Below, in pieces: positions 25,146 to 38,186 of a stretch of 64,000 nt of DNA. Below the pieces are notes generated by a model that saw nothing but the letters and a program-made list of their open reading frames with translations, did not search any database and was not told where the DNA came from. The stretch lies in assembly GCA_950295325.1 (NCBI GenBank), contig OX485803.1, positions 67,843,554-67,907,553 on the forward strand, read 5' to 3'. Made by a program: the position numbers and the translations under genes. The first letter of the stretch is position 1, and each line of letters starts with the position of its first letter. The stretch comes from Polytrichum commune (lineage: Eukaryota; Streptophyta; Polytrichopsida; Polytrichales; Polytrichaceae).

Positions 25146-25690
25146 GACTACTTACTATGTAGGTAAATTTGAAATATTAAACAATGATATTAAAAATCAC
25201 CTTACTAAAATGAGAATGAAGCGGATCCCATGACACAAGGTGTCAAAATATTTGTAGTTTAATCAAAATAGTTAATAAAAACGAAGTGAGTCATGCATCA
25301 GAAGTTGTCACAATATGTGCAATATAATATACTTACCACATAAAGAGTGTGAAAATAACCATGGTCATTATGACACGACCCAAAGGATAGCCATTGGATT
25401 GGAGGTGTTAGATTTGGACAATATATTGATTGTAGTCATATTAGTCATTTTCAATAAAAACAGAGTAAAAATTGTTGTCACCTTGGCCTTGCAATTTGAG
25501 TAGTGCGAGGAAGACGCACCCACTTCAAGGGGAGGCATGCTCCTCACACACACCACACCGCCACGTAAAAGTAACAAAACCCATCGAACTGCCATCCAAG
25601 CACCACCCCCAAGCCACCAAATGACCAACCAATTGTATACCAACGTAGTTGTGTTGTCTTTTCTAGCTAAGTGATATGTAAATTGTTCCT
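25146..25690. other. Intergenic region
   Basis: No gene or element recognised. Confidence 0.35.
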
Positions 25691-25699
25691 TGTACAGAG

Positions 25700-26030
25700 G
25701 ACATTTCTAGCACCCCAAGTTTGGTCAAAGAGCTTTGGCCGAGTAGGCAATAGTCCTAACAAATTTAATAACCCTTTCTCAAGTCGCTTTGGCGTACATG
25801 ATGAGATCGTCCCAAATGAGGTGTTTGATTAACTTTGGACTCATGCCATTGTTCATGATTGAACAACCTATTATTGCGCTCCATCCAAATTGGCCAAAGA
25901 ATAATGCCATGGAGAATATACCAAATCTTGATTTTTCTAACAAACTTCTTAGGAATGTTCTCCCCAAAGAGGGCTTGTTTCCAATGGAAATTATCTTAGT
26001 TGTCGGTTTTAACGACATGGAGTTCATGCA
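25700..26030 (-). pseudogene. LINE C-terminal fragment
   Basis: Minus-strand translations in two frames resemble the terminal region of plant LINE proteins: a segment like FVRKIKIWYILHGIILWPIW followed by ERNNRLFN. In plant LINEs a W-x-x-W-x-x-R-N/N-x-h-F pattern marks this end. The piece is frame-shifted and isolated. Confidence 0.55.
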
Positions 26031-26467
26031 TGATGAAGGTAACCATTTCCGTGGTCTCTAGGCTTAGATGCAAATTCAAATTTTGTGTTGAATTGACTTG
26101 CTCATGTTCGGAAGGCAAAAAACACATTGGTTGGATATGGAGGTTGGAGCGGTGAGTGGTAACATGTGAGCAATTAGTCCAATTTATGAAAAAAAGTTAC
26201 GGGTTTAGGGTTCACCTTTCAAATGTGTCACATTGATTGACTATTTTTTCAACTATATTTAACAAACAATGACTATAAATGACTATAAATGGTGGGGGGC
26301 TATTACCATGTTAAATAGGAAAAACTTTCAACCACTTGCTGATTTTTATTATAAAATCCAAAACATTTATGTGTACAACCACATATGTTTCCAAACATAT
26401 TGTGTCATAAACTATATGGGGAATACTACACTAGAATCAATACTAGCACTGGACAATGTTGGCCAAC
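26031..26467. other. Intergenic spacer
   Basis: Nothing recognised. Confidence 0.3.
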
Positions 26468-29400
26468 TCAAGTACTTATATGACCTCGTTGTAGGTGGAT
26501 GTTGGAGCATGAATGAACTTGTTGTTGTCGTAATCCACCTTGCAAAAAAAATCTAAACACGTAGTAAAGGTGTTTGTAATACACGCATATCCCTTTCTTT
26601 CCCAAAATTTGAGAGGACATCTTTGTGAAATCCGAGCAAATGCATTGTGGGATGTTGCCAATTGTAACATGATAGGTATTGTCCTTCTTTGAGATGATGT
26701 TGATGATAGCTCCAAATCTTGGGTAAGGAATGGTTGTGACTACAACAACATAGTACATGTCCATTAATCCAATGCTCTCCCATTTGTTTTTGTGATTGGA
26801 TGTTGGTAGTGTCGGATTTCGTCTAATTGTCTTGGAAAATCTTGAAGTTGGATGGAAGTTTGGGTTTGGGGCAACATGAAAATGTGACCAAGGAATGGGG
26901 AGTGTTGTAATTGTTGAAAACCTATGACAAGGTGAAAGTGCCTCCTTATATTACAATTAGAATATGACATCTTCAAGTGCCAATACCTTTGCTCTTGAGA
27001 TATTCATTCCTATCTTCACATGCCACATGTTGGGTACTATAGGCCAATCCAAACCATACTTTTTCTTGTTGCCACTCACACAACGTCTGATGTTGTCAAG
27101 GTAGAACTAGAATTCAGACTCCACGTTGTTGGTGGAGTAGAACTTTTTTTTTTCCAACCCTTTGTATGTTGGTGTAGGGGTGTCATGTTTGCATGATCCG
27201 ACTTTAGCATTGCACATAGTTCGTGTGTTGGCATACATTACACAACACCTTTTGGCATAGTTCAGTGGCAATCTTGCAATGTGCCATCGTAAATGAGGGC
27301 AGTCCGTCTCCAACACTAATGTGGTATGCGCCACAACATTCAATGCCTCCTCAATGCATTGATGAGTGGCATGAGTGTTAGGATGAGGAATGGAGTACTT
27401 AACCTTATTAGGTTGATGTGAGTTGCAATTGGCACCGAGTGGCAAGTCCAATTTCAATTTGGAAGAACCAAACAACTTTGACCCCTCCAACATATAATCT
27501 CAAGTGTTAAGCTCTTATTGCCTTTGGATAAAACTTCATGCATCTACTAAAAACTTTGGATCTCCATTTTTGGCAACAACCTTCATTTTTTTAAGGACGC
27601 TAAATCAAGGCCTTTGCCACCGCTACTCCCTTTCAGCCATGCCCTATGATTTGCATCTTTATGAATGTCAGGATCAAATCATTCATTGTGGCTTCGTATA
27701 GGCAAGTCATCTTGTTCCTTGATTTTTGCAACCACTTGTTGTGCACTCTTTTGGTAAGGTGGCAATTTGGCAATTTTGCACATTCGTCTATGGTCATATC
27801 TTGAATACGTAATTCTTGTTAAGATTAGATGCCCACCACAAAGAACCATGTGGAATACTACATATCAAGGACAAACAATGAATAAAATTCAATAACCAAA
27901 CAACCACATGAAACAATATTCACCAACAACATGTGGCCACCCCATTGTCTATATCAATACATCTAGTTGGCCATTCTCTACCATAGCAACGTTCAAGTTC
28001 TCCCAAAAGAAAGTTATGGTTGTTCCATCCATGGATTGCAAATACCTTATAATATTTGATATTGTACACAACCCTAAACCAATTCCACTCCACTCCACTC
28101 CCGTGGAGATCCACCGACATCTTGAAAACAAATACTTTGTCTTTTGGATTGCTCAAGGAACCAACTCCCATGGACAAACTTGAAACCAAAGTGGTCCTTG
28201 ATTGCCATAACTATCCATGGTACCCATCCCACTTTGCACGAAACATTTGGCCCCAAACAAAAAATTACGAGAATTGGGCAACGTTAGTGTTGTAAACTTG
28301 TCCATAGCAACTTCTAATGATGCCCCCTGAATATCATGTCCCTCACCTTGTGACAAAGATTTTAATAGTTGTTATGCCAAAATTTGTTTTCTTGTTGCCA
28401 TCACAATGGCTAAGTTTTTTTTTGGCACTGGGTGTTTTCATCGCCTCATTGGTAACATATTGATATGCAAGGTCCAAAGACTCACGACATGTGCTGTCAG
28501 ACATAAGGTGGTCATGCGCCCCCAAATGAATGCATGCCCTAGACATCCTAGGAGTTGTGGAATGAACGTCAATTATGTGAGCATTGCACGAAACCATACA
28601 AATAGGTGTGGAATGACACACTCTACAATCCAATCTAGATTTCCTTGGGGTCACACTACCCACAAAAATGGTAAAGGGGTGGTTTCGATCCACTCGCTAG
28701 AATTTCAAACACCAACATCACAATGAAGTCCATGAGCGGCCATGAGGTGAATAAAAATCGACAATGCAGTCATTTTTTGTAGGGACTCCTAAGTTTCTCA
28801 AGCTTGTCCATCAATGCCCTCTCGCACACTATGTACATGAGGGTGGATGTGACCATGCCCATGTAGTCATCCTCCAACATGTGGTTCCTCCTAGTTACCG
28901 TGGTGCAATCAACCTTAATTGGCACCAAATTTGTTGACGGCTCATGTCCCTATCCCCTTGAGTTTCCACCCGCGCCCTCAATTTGGTCCTTGGTTGGTAA
29001 GCCTTGCTATTCATTGTATACCCTTGCAAGAATGGCCAATTCCTCAATGCGGCTTGGCTTTCAACCCTTTGACCTTGTTCGCGTGTTCCAAGTAGACCAA
29101 CTCCATTTCATGTTTGTGGTTTGACTTGCACTTTGCCAATTCAACCCTCAATGCCTCCACCATGTCATTATCAACAACTACTAGTGGTGGTGTTGGCACC
29201 TCTGATGTCATATCCACATCAACTAGTGAAGACAGTGGACAAACCAAGCATGGTTCATGTGGTGGTGTCATGTGGATTCTTTGTCGCTTGGCAGGTGGTT
29301 CATCAGAAACCCCTAACACCGTGTTTGTATTGTCGAGGTCTATGTGGTTGGAGAGTGGAGTTCCTAGAGGTTGATGACCTTGGACCCAAAGGTAATCAAA

Positions 29401-29772
29401 ATAAGCTTGAACCGTTGGAGGATTTTTTTGGAGGTTGCCAAGCCAATGGGATTGGTTGGTCAACGATTGGGCCACGCATGGAATTAGGTAACACCCTACT
29501 CTAGTGCAATGCTCTCAATTCTATATTGGTACATGGGATGGTTGACTAGTTAATTTGTAAACCCAAAATGACCTCACATACACCATTTGACACAACCACA
29601 TTTGCCCACGATCAAACTCTCTGCTCTCCCCCCCCCCCAAATATACTCCCAAACTTCCTTGCATTGGTCTCCAAAAATCATATGGCTCACTTCCTTCCAT
29701 AACACAACATTTTGTTTGGACATCCAATCGACATTCACATTTGGAACAAACATCCTCATCATATTTGTCCAC
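26468..29772 (-). pseudogene. Broken MULE-like transposase gene
   Basis: Minus-strand fragments line up over 3.3 kb. 29772..29521 and 29475..29044 form an N-terminal part with an NLS-like PPAKRQR. 28693..28343 includes HLGAHDHLMSD and ESLDLAYQYV. 28356..27920 is a middle part read across at least two frames, including FKFVHGS and KDKVFVFKMSVDL then FWENLN. 27493..27107 is cysteine/histidine-rich. 26764..26468 is a C-terminal SWIM-type zinc-finger region (PQCICSDF...YYKHLYYVFRF). A SWIM finger at the C-terminus is characteristic of MuDR-type transposases; here the position that is normally Cys before KH is Tyr. Multiple frameshifts and stops show it is dead. Terminal inverted repeats were not found. 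The family call rests on the SWIM pattern and general layout. Confidence 0.5.
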
Positions 29773-30107
29773 TCCACATACATTTAGACATTGCTATACA
29801 TCCACATACCTCTCTCGTCTTGTCATCCGGAATTAACAAGACATTTGGCATCATGTGCAACTTGTGCAACCTCCAACTTGATGGGGTATGGTTTACCCCT
29901 TGGTGCATTTGGTCTTTGTCTAGGTGTACCTCCTAGTGTTGACCTTGGAGTTTGTACCAAAGTCCCCCTTGAATCCAATTTCATGCCACACAAAGGTTCT
30001 CGGTGGTGTGTTCTCTTTATCCACCATCGTTGTTGCTAAGCCGAACGTTTTTTTGCCTTAAATTAATTTAATCTAATAAGGTAGGGCTTTCAAACTAAAC
30101 GCTAATA
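29773..30107. other. Intergenic spacer
   Basis: No gene recognised. It ends with CCCAA (30108-30112), the left target duplication of the next element. Confidence 0.35.
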
Positions 30108-30112
30108 CCCAA

Positions 30113-31956
30113 TGTCAGCCTCAAACCCCCACCCTTATGCGTTGTAGTCCGGGTGAGAGCCTATGGCTCACATGTGACTAACCAATATCACTCAGCTCCG
30201 TTGATGCCAGCCCCCAATGTCTCCCACAACAATGTTATCACACGTACAACTTTACTCCAAAGAAAACGCAATTACAAACATTTAAAAATGCTAGTCCATC
30301 CCATGAACATTGCTCAACATCTTCACTCATCCAATCTTGAACACGTCACACCATGTCACCCTCAAATCCACTCAAATTCTAATTGACTCAAAACTAACAC
30401 TCACACTTCCACCACACCCTTAATATGGGTTTTACTATGTGATTACTCATCACCTAATCATGCTCATTAAATGAGCTTGGACACTCAACCTAAGGTTATG
30501 GCCATTAGACCCAAATCAATTCAATTCACCTGGCAGCTCTAATAAGCTACCACCAATGTTGCCCAGCGAGGCATTGCCCCCGGCACTCATGGCCTCACTG
30601 CTGGCAGTCTTCCAACCTTAGGCCAACAAGCTTTTTCTTCCACCTCACAACATTGTTCGACTGCCAATGCAGTCCAAGCCTCGCCCAACCGCCACGTTAT
30701 CTCAGAGTCTTCCCCTCCAGCTGATCTAAGACTAACCCGAAGGCCCCTGTTCTACCAACGACACCTGATATGAGCTCGGGGATCACCAACCTCCTTTGAA
30801 GCTCCCTGCCACAATGCGGCAACCGACTAAGCGCCTCCTTGCAACTCATTGCCGCCAATGCCTCCTCCGCATCACAACACCGACTTCCACATGAAGTCTT
30901 CCCTCCCTCTCACTTTCTAATTTCAATTCGCTCCTCCTCTCACCCTGCCAAGTTATGCTTCGCCCATCAACCCAACTTGCGCCGAATGCTCTGTGCCTCG
31001 GTGCCGACATTCACTTACACCCAGCAGTCAACGCCCTCAACCTGAGATCCAAGCTCTCAAGGATGGACCCACATTCTTCGCGACCGAATCGAGGTGAGGC
31101 AACCTGCCCGCCTGGTTGAGGGTGATCTAATGCTACAACTCGCTGCTCTTGCGGTTGTCAAGCTATAATCATGTTCTCTCCTAGGTCCTGGCTCTGTTCC
31201 AGCTAGCTACGGTAAAACAAATTCGATTTCAACGTGAAGCTGCCATGCCGCATCACCTCAACCCAATCCCCACTTGGTTTGTTCTTGCGCTAGTTCTCTC
31301 CCTGTTGCACACCCTCTACCCTCGCATTCACCCAACGATGGGTCGACTACTCCCATCAATCCCATTCGTCCTTCTAGCCTCCTGCGCCTTGCCACATTCT
31401 TCAGCAACCCACCAATGCTTGGCCGGGGCCTCTCTAGCTGTAGACCAGCAAGCTTGCGGCCTGCTTCAGTCGGTCCATCCTTTTCTCTACCCTGCTGGGA
31501 TTCTTCCCAGCGCGCTCAAAACTTTGAACCAAGAGAGCTCGAGAGTGGACTCTTCCGAGCCTTCCAGGGGACCCCAGCTTGCCGACCCCGGAAATCCAAA
31601 TCTAATCTAAACCGGGAAGGGACCCCCCCCCTTAATTGAACATCGATTAAGCATGAACGGCCAATATCCTTCGCATCAAGCCACTTGGCTTGGTCTACCT
31701 AGTCTCAATCAAACCAATTAACTCGTTCGTGATTTATTCTTTTTCCTACTTAACTGCCAAGGTTTAACAATTTAACTCCATCAAAGTCCGACCTATAAAC
31801 CCCTATGAAATCCAATCTCGCACTAACTCAACAATCACTAAGTCTAATGTTTTTTTGGAATTTTAAAAGTTTAACCTGAATGGTGAGCACGAATCGGGCT
31901 CACCCTGAACATAATTTTAAGTTAAGTTGAAATGTGGGCACAGAATTGGGCTCACA
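30113..31956 (-). mobile_element. Solo-LTR-like element B, 1844 bp
   Basis: Read on the minus strand it begins TGTGAGCCCAATTCTGTGCC at 31956 and ends ...GGGTGGGGGTTTGAGGCTGACA at 30113. It is flanked by CCCAA (30108-30112) and TCCAA (31957-31961), a 5-bp duplication with one change. Both ends match element A (40345-45945). TG...CA ends with 5-bp duplications are the signature of LTR integration; no terminal direct repeats are visible within it, so it is best read as a solo LTR. The GC-rich core (30.5-31.6 kb) has open frames up to 121 codons without recognised homology. Confidence 0.65.
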
Positions 31957-31961
31957 TCCAA

Positions 31962-32229
31962 TGAGTTTATTTAACATAAAAGCCCATAGTTATGTTATCT
32001 AGACAATAACCTATTATGTAAAGCACTTCCAAAATAAGTGTTTACATTTCAAAAGTTCCGGTAATGTATCAAAACTCTATCCCATATTCTTAATAAATAA
32101 ATCCCGTGGATTATGGTGTCACGCATGGAATGGAGAATGTATGCGCATATGACATACATAAGTCGATGTGGTGCAATAAAGTATTATTTCCCAACACAAA
32201 CCCACAATGTGGGCCCTCCAACTCACCTT
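31962..32229. other. Spacer
   Basis: AT-rich, nothing recognised. Confidence 0.3.
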
Positions 32230-32759
32230 GGTCTCTAAAGTGACAATTTACCTAAAGTAAATTATTTGCCCTCTCCCCTTGGATGTGACGTTGTTGGGTC
32301 CAACATCATGTCGTTGTCAAAAGACGTGACGCTGCATGATAGACACTAACATGAAAATCCTTGGGCATTACTCCGCTCCCCAACATCACTACAACCAAAA
32401 ATCAAAATCATAAACATAGTCATTTTCCAAGAATAGATATGCATTCCATATCGCCTTTTTTTGGTACCCAACATCAAAAAACTTGACAAACTACTCATGC
32501 ATACAATTCACAAAATTTATTCGGAACATTCTAGTGACTTTCCCATGTCTTCACACAACTACTTAGAGAAACATTTGGAATTGAAGGATTTTTCGTTCTC
32601 CCTAGATATACCACCAGACTAGTGAACAATTGAGACAAACCCTCAATGACCCATGCCCCCTCGGTCAAATGTACAAGGACTAGTAAAAATATAGTAAATT
32701 AACATGATGGGGCTAAGCACCTCCCATGATTAAGATCTCAAGCATGTACTAGATCACCC

Positions 32760-33610
32760 ACCACACAATCCTTATATATCCTCAAAGATTGTTTTCATAT
32801 ACACATCAACTCAATAGACACCACCATCCCTCTCAACAACTCCCTATCGCATGACGAATGGTATAAACGCACATTGTACCCCTTTCTCATCCCACACCAT
32901 AAATCCAACATGGCAAGATTCCTCAACAAATTAGCCTCCTATAACATCACAACTCTACCCGAAATCCAAGACCCCACTAACACCCGCATCCTCACACACA
33001 TAGAATTCCAAGCCAAATACCACACCAAATTAAAAAGATGCTACAAGCCATTGTTATTTTCTCCCAACCACCCTCACACAAACTCAACTCCCCCCACCAT
33101 TACCCCCACCCATGGCAAACACCACTCACACACATGACACAAAATACGCTTTCACAACCACTTGGCATTCCTATCTCGTACATAACCTCCGTCAAAACCA
33201 CATACCAAAAAGAAAAATGAAAAAAAGATAAAAGAAAACAAATGAGGAGCCAAAAAAATGCATCTATAACTTTCATTATCACATGCAATCCCCACAATAC
33301 AATTACTCAAATGGGTTCCTCAAACAACCCTTCTAAACCCAAACAATATACTTTATGAACAAAATTTACTCCTCACCACCAAAATGTCACAACATATAAA
33401 ATAAAAAACCATACAAGACAAACTACTAGACACCCACAAAGCTCCACAATCGCGTGACCAATGCTCAATTTGCCCCAACATGAACATACCGCACCTCACC
33501 CTTCAAATCCTCAAATGTCACTCAGACAAGGACATCATTACAACATCATCTACCATACAAATCCATCCCCGCCTAGCCCAAATACATGACAACATATAAA
33601 ATTTCCAACC
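32760..33610 (+). pseudogene. LINE polyprotein C-terminal remnant, copy 1
   Basis: The plus-strand frame 32874-33137 reads LYPFLIPHHKSNMARFLNKL then ILTHIEFQAKYHTKLKRCYK. After a break, 33440-33600 reads CSICPN...LTLQILKCHSD, a C-x2-C...H/C arrangement like that at 46250-46310. Both belong to the LINE family also present at 36.2-46.7 kb. Stops and frame changes are frequent. Confidence 0.5.
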
Positions 33611-35880
33611 TCCCTAACACTTGAAGATTAACTTGGCTATGGGAAAGATACTCCACCTACTCCACCACATTAAACTCTACTTTCTCTCTCCCCCCCCCCA
33701 ATTTTGCTACAGAAGAACTCCTTCTACTAAGTCGCTACGTTACCCCACTACCTAGAAAATAACCTAATAGCATCCCCCTCCTCCATAACCATCACACCCT
33801 CCAACCACAAATATGAGCACAACTCATACAAACCTTCTTGTTAACACATTCATATTTCTCTAGCCCCTCATATGCCCCACACGCCTTGCACAATATCACT
33901 CTCCATATGTGAGAGATATAATATTTGGTTGATGTGGACATGCCTTCTCAACAAAATGGGCAAGCCATAGATATGCCTATAACAATTATGCTTAACTTTC
34001 CAAAACCATAAAATGTGCCAAACTTGTGGTCCATTCCACAAACACATTTACCACGATTATTACCATCACGTACAAAGATTAGTCCAACCATCAATGTAAT
34101 CCACTGTAACAACCCAATGATACACCTATAATTACCATCCCACCTCTCATCATGCAATACCCCACCTCCCCACCCTTCCCTACATACTACAGTAGTAAAA
34201 ACCTAGCCTCTCCCCAAGGTAGTTCACTTAGAGCATTTTAAAAACAACGTGCATCATAATAATTCCAAATAATGATGGGTCCATTAAAAGTAGACAATCC
34301 CATTCCAAGGTAGATAGGTTTAAAATGTGGGCTATTCCTTTTTTGTAAAAATAATTTAGGGGTTGAAAATAAGGATCCTAGGATGTAAGTTTAGTAGGAT
34401 CAATTTCGTGCACATGCCTCACAAGGGATGGATGAAAAATGGCTCATCATTTGTCCAAAATGGATGAAAATCACAACACCTATTATTGGTCATCTTCTTG
34501 CATTGGTGTTTGTAAAAAAACACCTAGGGTTTGGTTTCTTCCTCAAGTTTGTTGTGTTTTGGACAACTTTTTGTTGAAGCTCCTCGTAGAAGATTATGGT
34601 AACAAAGTCCAACATGTATGTCTTGTTGTAGTTGGTTTAGGATCTCCTTTGTAGAGTCTCCTTTGTAGTTGCTTTAGGATTAGGGACGGCTTTGAAGTTC
34701 CATATACCCTTAACCCACCTGCACAAACCTGTAGGGAACCACATGACTTCTGCATAGCTGCAATAATTGAGGGTTTTTTTGGGCAACATGGCAGAATTTG
34801 GTGTGTTTCCTCCACGCCGGAGTGCATTTCAAGGGTTGGCAATTGCCGACAACATCAATGCCCACATATAGCTATTGCGTAAATCTTGGGTTCTAAATAG
34901 CCCAATGTCCGACCGCTTTCGCATGAGCTCTTTTGCACGCCTTGACATAACAAACCTCTATACAATCGGTCTACACCTCAAGTGAGGCTAACCATGAGAA
35001 TACTTTGTCCGTCATGGTGGTGGTTTAGGTGACAATGTGGAAGTATGGGTAATCCCTACTTTTAGATATTGACATTTGTATTTTTTTTTGGGTCGTAAAT
35101 CGCTTGTTTTTTTGGTGCATGATTGGACACTAAGGTATGGGACATGGTTACATAGGTTTGTTTTGTTTTGCATACCCTAAACCCATTTGCGCAAACTTGT
35201 AAGGAACCACAAGATTTATGCATAGCTATAATGGTTGTGATTTTTGTGTGTTTGGGTCCGACTTTTATGGAGTGGGTGTTGTGTTTGTGAATACATGCTC
35301 ACTCTTGTTGTGCTTCCACCCTAAACCTTCTTTTTTGATGCATAAAGGTTATGTTCCATGGACTGTAAAATTGTAAATTTTACGGCAAATTTTAAACTGC
35401 ATTATGCTTTAGTATCTTTGTGATCTTCATCACTTGTAATTGTATGATATCATCGAGGTTATGGTCTTGGAATGATATGCATCATGTTATCACACTTGTT
35501 CTTCTATGATGTGGTACATATATATTTATCATGCAATTGTATCATACACATATTTTGCACAAATTAAGATTTGTTTTGGTAAGCACAAGTCTTTCACTTG
35601 TAAGATAAAAATTTTCACTTAATTTTTGCAATGGTATGTATGCTTTATGCCTTCTTGTTTCCATGTTTTTCCCCATCACTTTTGCATTGCATACACTTTT
35701 AAATTAAAAAGAATGAAGAGTACAAAAAATTGCAATGACATAGGTAGTATAAGTAATGGGGGGGGGGGGGGGTGCAAAAAAAAAAAGGTCATTTTAGAGA
35801 AGTTATTCTAGGGAGCTTTTGATTCATGCCTTGGAGGTAAATAGCCCAACAAATACCCCTCCGCCGCACGTGGTAAACAA
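33611..35880. other. Intergenic region with local duplication
   Basis: No intact gene. About 34705-34775 and 35170-35235 are diverged direct repeats (words CGCAAACTTGTAAGGAACCA versus CACAAACCTGTAGGGAACCA). A G-run of 15 lies at 35759-35773 and a C-run at 33691-33700. Confidence 0.45.
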
Positions 35881-36512
35881 AAATCCTATAGAGTGACCTC
35901 TCCATACTCATGATCTCCCATAGCACCCACACCAATCAAATTGCAACATTTATCAAAAGGCTCCCCCCCCCCCCCCAATCCTCTTGTGCAATTTACCAAA
36001 CCCCATTTCCCCAAATATAGACGCCACTCACAAAAACTTCCAAAGCATGGCATACAACCCAACCACCGCCAACCTCCACCCTCCCATTCATACTCCCCCT
36101 CTCCCCTTTCCACCCTCCATAACAAATATCCTCCCCTTACATTTCACCTACACTATCCTATAATACAAATAGACCATTCACCCATCCAAATGGGGAAGGT
36201 ATTGGTCACATCATAGGTTTTGGCATTTTTAATAAATAATTACAAACACATATCTCCGCCCGACTACCTAGATGCCCAAACATCCTTTGAGCAAAATTAT
36301 ACGCAATCTTACTAGCAGTGGAGCACACCAAGACATTCACCGCAAACATATTTATATTCACATGTAACCTCAACAACATCCACCTCCTACTCAGTCACAT
36401 GTGCAGCCCTTCATCTCAATACAACCACATGACAAACTTCTCATCATTCGCATAATCCACACTAATCAAAATTCACCCCACAATTTGCAAAGTTTGGGCT
36501 CACACAAACATT

Positions 36513-36780
36513 TGTTGAAGATAGAGCATTAGGTTGATTGTAGTCATAGGATAGTGTTTGCTAGATGATTAAGAGTGAATAAGGTTTTAATAAACCCATA
36601 TGGGTTGTGGGAAAGTGGGAGTTGAGATATCCCATGTGCATTGTATGAACCATGGAGGAAAAACTCAATAAATAGCAAGGGGTGAGGATGACCATCTCGT
36701 TCCAAGCATTGTTCATATACCTTTGTTTATGTGTAGTTGTTTGTGCAATCTGATCTCTAGTTTTGTTATTCTTCAATAAG
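36513..36780 (+). repeat. Copia 5' LTR
   Basis: Homologous to 39983-40263. Its last ~12 bases (the CATCTTCAACA end) are not recognisable, so the right boundary is approximate. Confidence 0.75.
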
Positions 36781-36989
36781 TAATGGGCCCACTCATGCAA
36801 GATTTAGAGTTAGAGATTTGATTGTTTGTTGGTTAGGGTATGGACATTGAGAGATTTAGTGCTTGGAGGAGTTTTGGGGGTGATTCTTGTTGGAGGTGAA
36901 GTAAAGCACGTTTGGGCATCGATTGGTGCTTGATGGCTCGGAGGTCTGGAGCATTGGAGCATTGCAGGTGCATATTTGGGGGTTGAAAG

Positions 36990-38165
36990 TGTCGATTCAA
37001 ATTTTTGTATTGCTTGAATGCAAATTTGATGCATTTGAGTGGTGATATGAGTTGGTTGAGTGCATTTGTACATCCTTGAGTGTATTGAAGGTCATTTGGG
37101 TTGAAGAGGATATGATTTGAGGTTGTGGAATGCAATTATACACATTGAGGTCATTTGAATTGAAGAGGACTTGATTTGAGGGTGTTGAGTGCAAATTGTG
37201 CACATTTGAGTGTATTAAGGTCATTTGAGTTGAAGAGGACATGATTTGAGGGCGTTGAGTGAAAGTTGTGCATATTTGAGGGTATTGAAATCATTTGAGT
37301 TGAAACGGACTAGAGTTGAGGTTGTTGAGTGTAGCTATACACATTTGAGTTTTAAAGCCATTTGGGTTGAAAGAGGACCTTGTTTAAATTTGTTGAGTGC
37401 AATCAGGCATATTTATAAGTTTTTTTAGTTTTTTGAGAGTGCAAAGGCATATTTGAGTTGAAGAGGCTTGATGTGAGTGTAATGGGAGTGCAAAGGCAAC
37501 TTTCGAAGGTTAGAGGTCTGATTTGAGTGTATTGGGAGCACAAAGGCGCATTTGAGTTGAAGAGGGTTTGTTTTGAGTGGTTTGAAGATGCCATGGCACA
37601 TATGAGTTGAAGAAGGCCTCACTTGAGTTTATTTGGGGTGCAAAGCCACCTTGAGTTTTAAAAGGCCTAATTTGAGTGTATTGGGAGTGGAAAGGCGCAT
37701 TTGAGTTGAGAAACGCTTGATTTGAATTGAAGAGGGTGTAATAGCACATTAAGTTGAAAAAGGGGGTGGGGCAAACCGACCTGTACATTGGCTCCTTGGA
37801 GGCACGAGTTTAGGCATCCAACAAGGAATAAGTGTATGGGTTGGTTCGCACATATCTTGAAGAAAGCTTGATTTAAGTATATTGGGAGCGCAAAGGTGCA
37901 TTTGAGTTGAAAAGGGCTTGTTTTGAGTGGTGTGAGGATAAAAATGGATTTTTGTGTTCAAGAGGGCATGATTTAGGAGGATCAAAGGTGCAAAAGCATA
38001 TTTGAGAACAAAAGGGTTTATTTGAGTGGATTTATTATTCAAATGCACATTTCAAAGACAAATGATATGATTTGAATAGGATTGAGGTGGAAGGGCACAT
38101 TTTGTAGCAAAAATGTCTGATTTGAATGGATTGAGGTTTAAGGACACATTTGAGTCCAAAAAAGG
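36990..38165. repeat. Degenerate minisatellite inside the copia leader
   Basis: About 1.15 kb of diverged units between the 5' LTR and gag. From 37030 units are about 70 bp (GTTGAGTGCAAATTGTGCAC ... TTGAAGAGGACATGATTTGA); from about 37430 they are about 50 bp (GCGCATTTGAGTTGAAGAGG ... GTGTATTGGGAGTGCAAAG). The minus strand consequently shows open frames with recurring LFNSN-like words; these are repeat artefacts, not genes. Confidence 0.85.
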
Positions 38166-38186
38166 CTCATAAAGCTTAAAAATGGG

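Noticed and set aside
27107..27493. Separate 128-codon gene
   Set aside because: It falls in line with the decayed MULE-like fragments on the same strand and has no independent signals.
30839..31639. Overlapping 121-codon plus-strand frames
   Set aside because: They lie antisense inside solo-LTR-like element B, with no recognisable domain; open because the core is GC-rich.
36833..38048. Several minus-strand open frames with recurring LFNSN-like words
   Set aside because: They are translations of a degenerate minisatellite inside the copia element.
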